From Rickettsiales bacterium (GTDB lineage: Bacteria > Pseudomonadota > Alphaproteobacteria > Rs-D84), in the NCBI GenBank assembly GCA_031273075.1, contig JAISSM010000004.1, positions 1-20,559 of the forward strand: a stretch of DNA of 20,559 bases, read 5' to 3'. Under the pieces are notes generated by a model. That model saw only the letters and a list, made by a program, of their open reading frames with translations, had not been told where the DNA came from and made no database searches. The position numbers and the translations under genes are program-made. This document shows, piece after piece, positions 13,225-20,265 of the stretch (positions are counted from its first letter, which is position 1; each line of letters starts with the position of its first letter).

Positions 13225-13380
13225 ATGAAGAAAATAGTAACCCTTGGCCTTGCAGGCCTTTTGCTGGCGTCATGCGTTGGATTGGCGCAGGGAAGATCCA
13301 AAACGTCCGGCAAAACGACGTATGACATGTATGTCCTTCACCCGATCATCACGATCAGCGGATATACGTCTCAACTCTAA
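13225..13380 (+). CDS. Small predicted lipoprotein, 51 residues
   Basis: The protein starts MKKIVTLGLAGLLLASC: a lipoprotein signal with lipobox LASC and acylated Cys17. The mature part is only 35 residues (VGLAQGRSKTSGKTTYDMYV, then a short hydrophobic/Thr-rich end). AAGGAG lies about 6 nt before the ATG. It has its own promoter and a strong terminator right at the stop codon, so it is a free-standing unit, which supports a real gene despite its size. Family unknown; it recalls small entericidin-like lipoproteins only in general form. Confidence 0.75.
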   Translation: MKKIVTLGLAGLLLASCVGLAQGRSKTSGKTTYDMYVLHPIITISGYTSQL

Positions 13381-13405
13381 AAAATCCCCCTTCGGGGGAT
13401 TTTTT
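13379..13405 (+). terminator. Rho-independent terminator of the small lipoprotein gene
   Basis: Perfect 12-bp stem AAAAAATCCCCC / GGGGGATTTTTT with loop TTC and a run of T. It overlaps the last two bases of the stop codon. Confidence 0.95.
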
Positions 13406-13528
13406 AATGAAGAATTAAGATTGAAGAATGAAGAAAGAAATAAGAAATAATAATGAAGAAAGTTTTTAAGCACGCGGCGCAAGGCGCCGCGACATCCATT
13501 CTTCATTCTTCAATCGTCATTCTTCATT
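13406..13528. repeat. A-family heptad element, full form
   Basis: Left arm AATGAAG, AATTAAG, ATTGAAG, AATGAAG, then a variant A-rich tract and AAGCACGCG. The central hairpin is CGCGGCGC-aag-GCGCCGCG (13473-13491), followed by GACATCCATTC and an inverted CTTCATT-type right arm. The same element in the opposite orientation lies at 19522-19663. Confidence 0.9.
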
Positions 13529-13561
13529 AAATAAAACGCGGCAAAGCCGCGTTTTATTTAA
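13527..13561. terminator. Bidirectional terminator between the lipoprotein gene and the phage remnant
   Basis: Perfect 16-bp inverted repeat (13527-13542 / 13546-13561) with loop AAA. The stem has a GC core CGCGGC flanked by A-rich and T-rich ends, so it can terminate both ways. The stop codon of the minus-strand gene (13554-13556) lies in the stem. Confidence 0.9.
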
Positions 13562-13811
13562 GCACTGCGCTTTTTATTAGGGACAGGTCCTCCCTCATCC
13601 CGTCGATTTTGACGGCCAGTTTGTCCAAACCGTTTTCCAAAATTATTATCCGGTTTTCAAGCATCCCGATTTTCGTCCGGTTTTCTTTTATATCGGCCAA
13701 GGACGAGTCCTGCCGCGCGGCCCAATAGATTATTCCGCCGATCGCGGCAAGTACGATCCACGTGTTGCGCAAAAGTTCCGCCGTGTTGAAAAACTGCGAT
13801 TTCTGTTTCAT
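13554..13811 (-). CDS. Small phage membrane protein with coiled coil
   Basis: An 85-residue protein: one membrane segment at about 17-33 (TWIVLAAIGGIIYWAA) followed by a probable coiled coil (IKENRTKIGMLENRIIILEN and on). The layout, N-terminal anchor then coil, resembles inner-membrane spanins, but no lysis genes are visible, so the role is uncertain. Its Shine-Dalgarno GGGAG overlaps the stop of the upstream 62-residue gene, indicating translational coupling. Confidence 0.6.
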   Translation of the reverse strand: MKQKSQFFNTAELLRNTWIVLAAIGGIIYWAARQDSSLADIKENRTKIGMLENRIIILENGLDKLAVKIDGMREDLSLIKSAVLK

Positions 13812-13814
13812 GAT

Positions 13815-14003
13815 TCACTCCCTCGCCGCAAGTTTCATAATCATATGGACCAAAGCGCGCTGTGCCTCCAGCCCGCGCAACTCGGCCTCGGTCGCGTTCG
13901 CGCCGAGATATCGTTCTGTGGTTATTCCGCAGAGATGTTTCAACACGAACTCTCCCGCGGGCGTATTGAAACACCGCCCAAAATTTTTTTCCACCTCTCT
14001 CAT
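13815..14003 (-). CDS. Bbp19-like small phage protein
   Basis: A 62-residue protein. The pattern FGRCFNTPAGEFVLKHLCG with a later LRGLEAQRALVHMIMKL matches small podovirus proteins of the Bbp19 type (F.TpaG..VL..L ... G.R.lv..I), found next to portal genes. Position directly after the portal gene supports this. AAGGAG precedes the ATG. The assignment rests on pattern memory. Confidence 0.55.
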   Translation of the reverse strand: MREVEKNFGRCFNTPAGEFVLKHLCGITTERYLGANATEAELRGLEAQRALVHMIMKLAARE

Positions 14004-14018
14004 GATAAACTCCTTTTA

Positions 14019-14050
14019 CTTTCTTCATTCTTCATTCTTAATTCTTCATT
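14019..14050 (-). repeat. A-family heptad half-element at the portal 3' end
   Basis: 32 bp identical to 11388-11419. It supplies the last residues (MKN) and the stop codon of the portal reading frame and is followed by the ribosome site of the next gene. Confidence 0.9.
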
Positions 14051-15405
14051 ATTTCCGTTGGAACATGCATCGCGTTCGCGAGATACGCGGCAAGCGCCGG
14101 CCGGTTTATGACGTCCTCGAATCCCGCGGCCGCGGCCGTGTTCACGAACGCGAGAATGTCGTTCAGTTTTTCCGCCGCCGCCAACTGCGAGATCGGCGCC
14201 GTGTACCGAAGCCGCGCGTCCGTTCGAAGAGACGTCTTTCGAATCGTTCCGCGCCGGCTTAGTATGCCCAATCCGCGCCCGACAAGCGGCCGGATCAGCT
14301 CGTTCATGATGCGCCCGTATGTCGCGCCCAGGATCCGCATCATGTCGGTGTTGCGCGCCATGACTTCCGTCGCGGTCATTTCTTTGTCGTTCAGAACGGA
14401 TATCCGGTCGGCAAGCATCGCGTGTTTTATCCGCGTGCGAAGATCGCCCAAGATTATCTCCGACACGTCGAAGTCCGCGCCGGATTTGAGGGGAACCAGT
14501 CCGCTTGATCCGACGGCTTTCGGGATTATGGCGCCGGGCGTGAGCGTAATGTTCGAAAGATTTATGACGCCGTCGTCGTCCGCCTGCCAGATTCCCGCGA
14601 CCGCGATCGCCGCGTTTTTAAGGACAAGTTCGACGACTTTGTTCGCGGTCTTTATGTCGGGAAGCGCGCGCATCGCCGGGCTTCGCCCGTACGGTTCGCC
14701 CGCCGCGGCGGACCAGCGGAATATGATGTACGGATTCGTCTGGAAATCCCCGACCGCGACGACGTTGTTTTCGAAATCGCCCCCGGCGTCAAGCCATGAA
14801 ACGTAATCCCATTTGTCGTTTTTGATCACCGCCTGAATCATCTTTACGGGCGCGGCGGGATTTTCCTTTATGGTCCGAAGAAGTTCCGGCGTCGGCGCGA
14901 ACGCGGGCCAGCGTTCGGGGATGTCAATCGCGGTCACGTAAGTTGTGTGGAAAACGGCGGTGATTTCGTCCGAGAAATTTCTTGCGACCGCTATGTCGCC
15001 CATCGGCACCGCGGTGAAGTTGAACGCGGACGCGCTTCCGATCGGGCTTTCGGCCATGAACAGGCACGCGGTTCCGAGCACGACCAGATCGAGATAGCAT
15101 TGATGTATCGAAGTATAGAAATTCGAATCGTTGAGATGCGCGCGCAGGATCTCTTGCGGACAGGCGCCGTCGTCGTGCGCGATCGGATCGAGGTTAAGCC
15201 ACAATGATTCGACGGGCGTAAGCAGGGAGAAAATGTTCGCGGCAAGCGCCTCCGCCGCGTCCCCGGCGGTCGAATCGAAAAGCGCGGCGGCCTCCGTTTC
15301 CGACGCGGGCAGGGTGTATTTCCGGCATTGATCCCAGCGTCCGATCCACGGCGCGCGCAAGTCCATTGCCTTTTTGTAAAGTTGTAATATCTTTTTGTTG
15401 TTCAT
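14038..15405 (-). CDS. T7-like phage portal (head-to-tail connector) protein, C-terminally shortened
   Basis: A 455-residue protein of the podovirus head-tail connector family. Family features: N-terminal YKKAMDLRAPWIGRWDQCRKYTLP, FDSTAGDAAEALAANIFSLLTPVESLWL, the middle IIFRWSAAAGEPYGRSPAMRALPDIKTAN, and KEMTATEVMARNTDMMRILGATYGRI. Complete members are usually over 500 residues. This one ends at AMHVPTEIMKN, where relatives continue, and the MKN plus stop come from the 32-bp A-family repeat. So the gene is probably truncated. AAGGAG precedes the ATG; a B-family element separates it from the terminase part upstream. Portal forms the ring through which DNA enters the capsid; here it is likely a prophage relic. 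Confidence 0.85.
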   Translation of the reverse strand: MNNKKILQLYKKAMDLRAPWIGRWDQCRKYTLPASETEAAALFDSTAGDAAEALAANIFSLLTPVESLWLNLDPIAHDDGACPQEILRAHLNDSNFYTSIHQCYLDLVVLGTACLFMAESPIGSASAFNFTAVPMGDIAVARNFSDEITAVFHTTYVTAIDIPERWPAFAPTPELLRTIKENPAAPVKMIQAVIKNDKWDYVSWLDAGGDFENNVVAVGDFQTNPYIIFRWSAAAGEPYGRSPAMRALPDIKTANKVVELVLKNAAIAVAGIWQADDDGVINLSNITLTPGAIIPKAVGSSGLVPLKSGADFDVSEIILGDLRTRIKHAMLADRISVLNDKEMTATEVMARNTDMMRILGATYGRIMNELIRPLVGRGLGILSRRGTIRKTSLRTDARLRYTAPISQLAAAEKLNDILAFVNTAAAAGFEDVINRPALAAYLANAMHVPTEIMKN

Positions 15406-15417
15406 TATTCACTCCTT

Positions 15418-15513
15418 TATGTGATAAGTGATATGTGATATGGAGGTCCTGATTGTATGACGATGGTCGCGCAAAAGCCACGAATCCCGAATCGCGAATC
15501 CCGTATCACAATT
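15418..15513. repeat. B-family element, short form, between terminase C-part and portal
   Basis: TGTGATA-type heptads, the shared core (GATTGTATGAC...GGTCGC...CAAAAGCC), GAATCCC/GAATCGC heptads and GTATCAC. It matches 11901-12048 but without the 34-bp module. It touches the stop codon of the upstream gene. Confidence 0.88.
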
Positions 15514-16333
15514 AAAACTTGAACTCCGTTTGTGCGGAGTATATCCGTATGCGCTGAAAGTGCGGGCGGACCGGCAGCGGCGTCATGTCAAGCGCTCCGG
15601 CCAGGGCGTCCAGGCCGTCGTCCCTTGTCCATCCGTCCGGCGACCATTCGGCCATCTCGTCTATCAGATCCGTCTCTTTTATTTTTTCATGCGCGTGAAG
15701 CCGCGCGGAATTTATCAGCGGGTCTATGGCGTCCAAAATCCTTTCGACTTTGTTACGATGGTTTTTCACTTCGATCACGTTGACGTGCGCGCCGATATAC
15801 GCGGCCTCTTTTCTTATGATTTCGGGAAGCGCGCCGCCCATTCCGTTGACCTCTATCGCGATTGTGGCGGCCCCGTTGGCGCGCATGAATTCCAGAACGC
15901 GCGCGCATTGCGTGGTCAACGGATGCCGGTCGTCTTCGTCCCGCGTGATATAAATACAGTCGTGAATATACGCGTCCCCGGTCGCCCCGTTCCTGAGAAC
16001 CAGAACGACGACGCTTCCGTCGGCCGACTTGCGGCCGCTTGACGGGTCCCAGTAAAGCGCGCGCCCCGTGATTTGAACGCGGCCGAGTTTCGCCGTCTTC
16101 GGATCGAATTCGTCGTCGTAAAAGATCAACGCCCCGGGATCGAGCCGCGCCTTGTCCGCGCCGATGAAATTCAGCATCATCTGCGCCGAAAAATGCCTCG
16201 GTCCGACCGTCTTCCTAAGTTCTTCGATTCGTTCGCGGTCGAACGCCTCGGGCCACGCGCTTTGCCCTGACTTGTCGCAAATCGGAATCGAAAGCGATTT
16301 GTATCCCGATAAAAATGGTTCTTGATTTTTCAT
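15512..16333 (-). CDS. Phage large terminase, nuclease half (split TerL, C-terminal part)
   Basis: A 273-residue protein. The start MKNQEPFLSGYKSLSIPI, then AWPEAFDRERIEELRKTVG and HFSAQMMLNF, matches the linker of TerL after its ATPase domain. The RNase H-like nuclease follows, with likely metal ligands Asp96 (YWDPSSG), Glu in IAIEVNGMGG and the Asp pair in RDDGLDALAGALD. The ATPase half lies 3.3 kb away at 19645-20265 in the same orientation. Joined at the shared MKN, the two give about 476 residues, a full-length TerL. An AGGA 8 nt before the ATG could allow separate translation. The 5' end runs into the dnaB promoter. Confidence 0.85.
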   Translation of the reverse strand: MKNQEPFLSGYKSLSIPICDKSGQSAWPEAFDRERIEELRKTVGPRHFSAQMMLNFIGADKARLDPGALIFYDDEFDPKTAKLGRVQITGRALYWDPSSGRKSADGSVVVLVLRNGATGDAYIHDCIYITRDEDDRHPLTTQCARVLEFMRANGAATIAIEVNGMGGALPEIIRKEAAYIGAHVNVIEVKNHRNKVERILDAIDPLINSARLHAHEKIKETDLIDEMAEWSPDGWTRDDGLDALAGALDMTPLPVRPHFQRIRIYSAQTEFKF

Positions 16334-16349
16334 TTTTTTGTCCTAGTAT
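16322..16349 (+). promoter_or_regulatory. Possible promoter of dnaB
   Basis: TTGATT (16322-16327) and TAGTAT (16344-16349), spacer 16 bp. The -35 box lies inside the first codons of the minus-strand terminase fragment. The predicted start is about 16356, next to ATG 16357; no Shine-Dalgarno is present. Confidence 0.45.
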
Positions 16350-16356
16350 GTCGGTT

Positions 16357-17874
16357 ATGAATACGACCCCCGGAAACATGCCCGCGAATCTGGAAGCCGA
16401 ACAGGCGGTGCTTGCGGCGATATTGCTGAACAACCGCGCGCTTGAGTACGTCGGCGAATATCTAAAGCCCGAACACTTCGTGCATCCGGCGCACCAAAAA
16501 ATTTACGAAGTCGCGACCAAATATTTCGCCAAGGGCGCCCCGATAGACGCGGCGACGATAAAGGATTACCTGGCCCAGTCCGGCGCGCTTGACGATCTTG
16601 GCGGCACGGAATACCTTTCGAAACTTGTCTCCATGGGCGCCGGCGTGATGGATATAAAATCCTATGGGCGCATAGTGTACGACAACTTTATCCGCCGCGA
16701 AATAATCGACCTTGGCCAAAAGATGATACAGGAGGCTTCGGTAGAGGACCTTGACAGGACCGTCGACGACAACATAGAGTCGGCGGAGCAAAAACTTTTC
16801 GAACTTGCCCAGGGCGACGCGACGAAGGACGCCAAACCCGCGGCCGAGGCGTTCAAGGAGGCGTTCGAGGCGATAAGCGAAGTATGCCGGTCCGAAAGCG
16901 GCCTTTCGGGCCTGACGACCGGATTCCGCGATTTGGACGCGGTGCTTCACGGGCTTCGGAAATCCGAACTGACGATAGTCGCGGGCCGCCCCGGAATGGG
17001 AAAGACGACCGTCGCGATGAACATGGCGTTCAACGCGGCCGACGCGATTTTGAAGAAACAGGCGAATCCGAACATCAAGGGCGCGGTGGTTTTCTTTTCG
17101 CTTGAAATGTCGCGCGAGGAATTGGCCGGGAAGATCCTGTCTTCGTATACGCGCATACAAAGCGATTCGATGCGCGCGGGCACTTTGACCGACAAGGATC
17201 TGATAGACCTTGCGAACGCGGCGAACCTTTTGAAGGACCTTCCGCTTATGATAGACGAAACCCCGGCGCTTTCCGTCGCGGCGATCCGCGCGAAGACGCG
17301 GAGGATCGCGCGCAAATACGGCGGCGTCGCGCTGATCGTTATAGATTATCTTCAGCTTATGCAGTCCGCGGGCGGCCGGCGCAACGACAACCGCGTCCAG
17401 GAAATTTCCGAAATCACGCGCGGCCTTAAAATGCTGGCCAAGGATCTGGACGTCCCGATAGTGGCGCTTTCGCAATTGTCGCGCTCCGTGGAGTCCCAGG
17501 ACCGCAAAAGCAAAAAGCCGATTCTGTCCGACCTGCGCGATTCGGGCTCCATAGAGCAGGACGCGGACATCGTCATGTTCACGTACCGCGAATGGTATTA
17601 CCTTACGAACAAGGACCCGGAGGACAATATATTCTACGGGCGCGCGAAATTGTCGCCCGAAGACTATAAAAAGCGTCTGGCCGAATCGGAATATAAGGCG
17701 GAGCTTGTCATCGGGAAAAACAGACACGGCCCGGTGAAGGACGTCGTGCTGAACTGCCGTCTGGACATAAGCCTGTTTTCGGATTTGGACGTCGTGCCCC
17801 CTCAACCCGCGCCGCGGGCGCAAAACGCGGACGACGCGCCCGCGCTTGACAAATATAACGAAGAGTTTCTATAA
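16357..17874 (+). CDS. dnaB: Replicative DNA helicase DnaB
   Basis: A 505-residue hexameric helicase that unwinds DNA at the replication fork. The N-terminal domain (ANLEAEQAVLAAILLNNRAL, LKPEHFVHPAHQKIYE) is of chromosomal alphaproteobacterial type. The RecA-like domain has Walker A GRPGMGKT (210-217), SLEMSREELAGKIL, the Walker B region VALIVIDYLQLM, and ALSQLSRSVE followed by LRDSGSIEQDADIVMF. An acidic, Pro/Ala-rich tail ends YNEEFL. ATG 16357 is preferred over 16348 because 16348 overlaps the -10 box. It lies between two halves of a phage terminase on the opposite strand, and its stop codon overlaps the next gene's -10 box. Confidence 0.93.
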   Translation: MNTTPGNMPANLEAEQAVLAAILLNNRALEYVGEYLKPEHFVHPAHQKIYEVATKYFAKGAPIDAATIKDYLAQSGALDDLGGTEYLSKLVSMGAGVMDIKSYGRIVYDNFIRREIIDLGQKMIQEASVEDLDRTVDDNIESAEQKLFELAQGDATKDAKPAAEAFKEAFEAISEVCRSESGLSGLTTGFRDLDAVLHGLRKSELTIVAGRPGMGKTTVAMNMAFNAADAILKKQANPNIKGAVVFFSLEMSREELAGKILSSYTRIQSDSMRAGTLTDKDLIDLANAANLLKDLPLMIDETPALSVAAIRAKTRRIARKYGGVALIVIDYLQLMQSAGGRRNDNRVQEISEITRGLKMLAKDLDVPIVALSQLSRSVESQDRKSKKPILSDLRDSGSIEQDADIVMFTYREWYYLTNKDPEDNIFYGRAKLSPEDYKKRLAESEYKAELVIGKNRHGPVKDVVLNCRLDISLFSDLDVVPPQPAPRAQNADDAPALDKYNEEFL

Positions 17875-17875
17875 T
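17846..17875 (+). promoter_or_regulatory. Consensus promoter of the double-HTH gene, inside the dnaB end
   Basis: TTGACA (17846-17851) and TATAAT (17870-17875), spacer 18 bp. The dnaB stop TAA (17872-17874) is part of TATAAT. The predicted start is about 17882, the A of the next ATG, so the transcript would be leaderless. Confidence 0.8.
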
Positions 17876-17881
17876 CCGTCC

Positions 17882-18883
17882 ATGGCATACGAAGAAATCA
17901 TATTCCCGAATAACATACGCTCCATAAGACTGGCGCGCGGCGTCCGCATGACGAAATTGGCGCGCGACGCGAACCTGTCCTTGTCGGCGATGTCCAAGAT
18001 CGAAAAGGGCGTGCGCCGGCTGAATCAAAAGCAGCTGTTGGTTCTGTGCGAGCTTTTGTCGTGCAGGATAAGCGACATATTCATCAAGGAAACCGACGCG
18101 ATCGCGGGCGTGTGGCAGACCGAGATGAAAAAGCGCCTGTCCGCGAACGAGGACAGCGGGCTTAAGATTTTCGGCGCGGGCATACGGTGCCTGCGCAAGG
18201 CCGCGAACGTGACCATTGCGGACGCGGCGAGGCGCGCGAAAATGACGCTGTCGGTCTATCACAAGATAGAGGTGGGTCAGCGCGGCGTGTTCGAACCGGA
18301 GATAGAGCCGCTTGCGAAATTGTTCGGCCTGTCGCGCGACAAACTGTTTCAAACGATCGCGACGCTGTACAACGGCGGCAAGCTTGGCAAATTCATCACG
18401 AAGACGGAGGAAAAGGTGAAGGCCGTTCTGGTGCCGGGCGCGTCTTCCGCGGGCGCTTTGTACGGCGCGAACATATACGATTCCGTCCGGAAAAAACTTG
18501 TTCCCATTTTTGCGGAGCCGGGCGAGAAGGGGATCCTGGTGTTTTCCAAATCGGACGAAAAAATGATCGCGATGCCGATCGGGCTCGAGGGGCGCGATTC
18601 GATTTACGCCGTGGTTCCGAATCCGAAGGCGATCGGGAAAATGTTTCCGCTTCACGCGTATCTGTTCGCGGACGCGGAGGCCGTCGCGGGGAAGGGCGAC
18701 ATGGCGGTGTATTTGAACGACGACTTCGCGGACCTGTCGCCGGATGTGAAAACCCACGCGCGGGTCGTTCTGGTCGACATCGACGCGAAGGGCAAGCTTA
18801 TCGGTAAAACGTCGGACGAGGTCCTGCAGATCAAAAACGCGGCCGGGCGCCTGCACAAGGTCGTGCAAATCGTTATGGACTGA
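17882..18883 (+). CDS. XRE-family regulator with two HTH domains and an S24-like C-terminal domain
   Basis: A 333-residue protein. The first HTH is at about 10-67 (IRSIRLARGVRMTKLARDAN, LSAMSKIEKG); the second at about 98-157 (GIRCLRKAANVTIADAARRA, LSVYHKIEVGQRG). Residues of about 240-333 resemble the LexA/CI S24 fold (SIYAVVPNPKAIGKMF, FADAEAVAGKGDMAVYLND), but the catalytic Ser-Lys pair is not seen, so self-cleavage is unlikely. This layout suggests a phage- or stress-type repressor that binds two half-sites. The start follows a consensus promoter with no leader. The next gene begins 5 nt after its stop, so the two probably form one operon. Confidence 0.75.
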   Translation: MAYEEIIFPNNIRSIRLARGVRMTKLARDANLSLSAMSKIEKGVRRLNQKQLLVLCELLSCRISDIFIKETDAIAGVWQTEMKKRLSANEDSGLKIFGAGIRCLRKAANVTIADAARRAKMTLSVYHKIEVGQRGVFEPEIEPLAKLFGLSRDKLFQTIATLYNGGKLGKFITKTEEKVKAVLVPGASSAGALYGANIYDSVRKKLVPIFAEPGEKGILVFSKSDEKMIAMPIGLEGRDSIYAVVPNPKAIGKMFPLHAYLFADAEAVAGKGDMAVYLNDDFADLSPDVKTHARVVLVDIDAKGKLIGKTSDEVLQIKNAAGRLHKVVQIVMD

Positions 18884-18888
18884 ACGCC

Positions 18889-19509
18889 GTGAAAACGAAG
18901 GCGGCGGCGATAGCGCAGAAATTGATGAATCTGTACCGCAACGCGTCCGCGATAGAGGGGGCATGGTCGGCGGTGAATCCCGTTTTGATGAAAGAGGCGA
19001 ACGCCGCGGTCATGGGCGAGATCGAAAGACTTCCGTGCGGAAAATTCCTTAGCAAACATATATCGGATCTTAAAAGCGGCCGGACGAAAATGAATTCGAT
19101 AGATGCGGAGCTTGTTCCATGCGGCGCGAATTTTGCGGCGCCGGGCAAAATCTCGGACGACGAATACGACGAATTGATCCGCGCGCTTGGAAAATTCAAA
19201 CCGGACGCGGCGCACTTGGACGTTATAAAATCCCTTTCGATCGTCAAAAAATTCGAAGGCAATTGGCAAACCGGCGTCGGATCGGTTTTAAGGGATTCGG
19301 ACGGGATCGCCGCGTGGCAAAACGTAGTCAGGACGGACGGCGCGCTTCGCCTTTGGGCGCGGGCGGCCGGGATTTTGTCGTTGGAGCCGACGGAATTGCT
19401 TCGCGCGGAAGTCCAGGCGGATTTGCCCGAATACGAAACATACCTTCCGATGTTCGGAGAAGAAGGCAAAACCCTCCTCGCCAGAATCCGTAAACTTATA
19501 AACAGTTAA
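18889..19509 (+). CDS. Unknown helical protein, operon partner of the HTH regulator
   Basis: A 206-residue protein I do not recognise. It starts with GTG 5 nt after the HTH gene stop, with no good Shine-Dalgarno, so translation is probably coupled. No signal peptide or membrane segment. Mostly helical, with two cysteines (LPCGKF, LVPCGAN) and LRLWARAAGILSLEPTELLR near the end. Pairing with a regulator suggests a linked function, for example effector and repressor, but nothing in the sequence fixes this. Confidence 0.6.
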   Translation: MKTKAAAIAQKLMNLYRNASAIEGAWSAVNPVLMKEANAAVMGEIERLPCGKFLSKHISDLKSGRTKMNSIDAELVPCGANFAAPGKISDDEYDELIRALGKFKPDAAHLDVIKSLSIVKKFEGNWQTGVGSVLRDSDGIAAWQNVVRTDGALRLWARAAGILSLEPTELLRAEVQADLPEYETYLPMFGEEGKTLLARIRKLINS

Positions 19510-19521
19510 CAACGAAATAAG

Positions 19522-19663
19522 AATGAAGAATTAAGAATGAAGAATGGATGTCGCGCTTCGGGTCCAAGACCCACGGGTCCAAGACCTTTCGCGCGTGCTT
19601 AAAAACTTTCTTAATTATTATTTCTTAATTTCTTTCTTCATTCTTCAATCTTCATTCTTCATT
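19522..19663. repeat. A-family heptad element at the terminase break
   Basis: Left arm AATGAAG, AATTAAG, AATGAAG, then GGATGTCGCG. The centre has two tandem GGGTC-caa-GACC hairpins in place of the usual GC hairpin. Then come GCGTGCTT and a long inverted right arm. The right end enters the terminase ATPase reading frame and provides its last residues and stop. In the opposite orientation it closely matches 13406-13528. Confidence 0.9.
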
Positions 19664-20265
19664 GTTTTATAAATCGTGTCCTCCGCGTGCGGCGTTCCGA
19701 TATAGACGATGCATCCCTCCGGCGACAGAATGAAATCCAATTCGCGAAGCCGCGTCCTAAGGTCCTCCCGCTTGGGCGCGGTGTTCGCGGTGTTCGGCAC
19801 TTCGACGTCGTCGCAGATTATAAGATCGGCGCGCATTCCGGTGATGTTCCCGCGCACGCCCTGGCACGCCAGGGACGGCTCTCTGATTCCGACGGCGCGC
19901 GCGACGGTGAACTTGTGCGCGGCCCACTCTTTTTTTCCGTCGGGGATCAGATCTTTGCATTCGGGATGATGCTCCAAAACATGCTTTATGTGCGCGGCCA
20001 TGCGCCCCGCCAGCGTTTGTTCCGCGGACAAAACAAGCAGGCGCGATTCGGGCTTTGTTTTAAGAAGCCAGGCCGCGAAAATTCCGACGACGGTGGATTT
20101 CCCCGAATGGCGGAACGCGGTTAAAAGCGCGCGTTTCGGGCGTTCGGCGTGGGCGCGGACAAGAAACTCCATTATCTCTTTGTGATGCCGCGGCGTTGAA
20201 AGCCCCAGAAACCCGTTCCAAGAATCAAGGAAAGAGAGGGCGGATCCGCATAAGTTGTCCGTCAT
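19645..20265 (-). CDS. Phage large terminase, ATPase half (split TerL, N-terminal part)
   Basis: A 206-residue protein. Walker A is FRHSGKST (51-58), followed by LLVLSAEQTLAGRMAAHIK, and Walker B is DLIICDDVE (147-155) with NITGMRADL before it. The motor motif region ends VYIGTPHAEDTIYKT. The reading frame then enters an A-family repeat, giving MKNED and a stop. The nuclease half (15512-16333) resumes at MKNQEPF, so about no residues are lost. The start overlaps the upstream gene by ATGA, implying coupled translation. TerL packages DNA into procapsids; whether the halves can work together is unknown. Confidence 0.87.
   Translation of the reverse strand: MTDNLCGSALSFLDSWNGFLGLSTPRHHKEIMEFLVRAHAERPKRALLTAFRHSGKSTVVGIFAAWLLKTKPESRLLVLSAEQTLAGRMAAHIKHVLEHHPECKDLIPDGKKEWAAHKFTVARAVGIREPSLACQGVRGNITGMRADLIICDDVEVPNTANTAPKREDLRTRLRELDFILSPEGCIVYIGTPHAEDTIYKTMKNED

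Noticed and set aside
18600..18883. Active self-cleaving S24 (LexA-type) domain in the HTH protein
   Set aside because: No Ser at the expected place and no matching catalytic Lys; kept only as a fold resemblance.
16334..19644. Insertion of dnaB cassette as a classical transposon
   Set aside because: No transposase or terminal inverted repeats bound the segment; only a near 9-bp edge match is seen.
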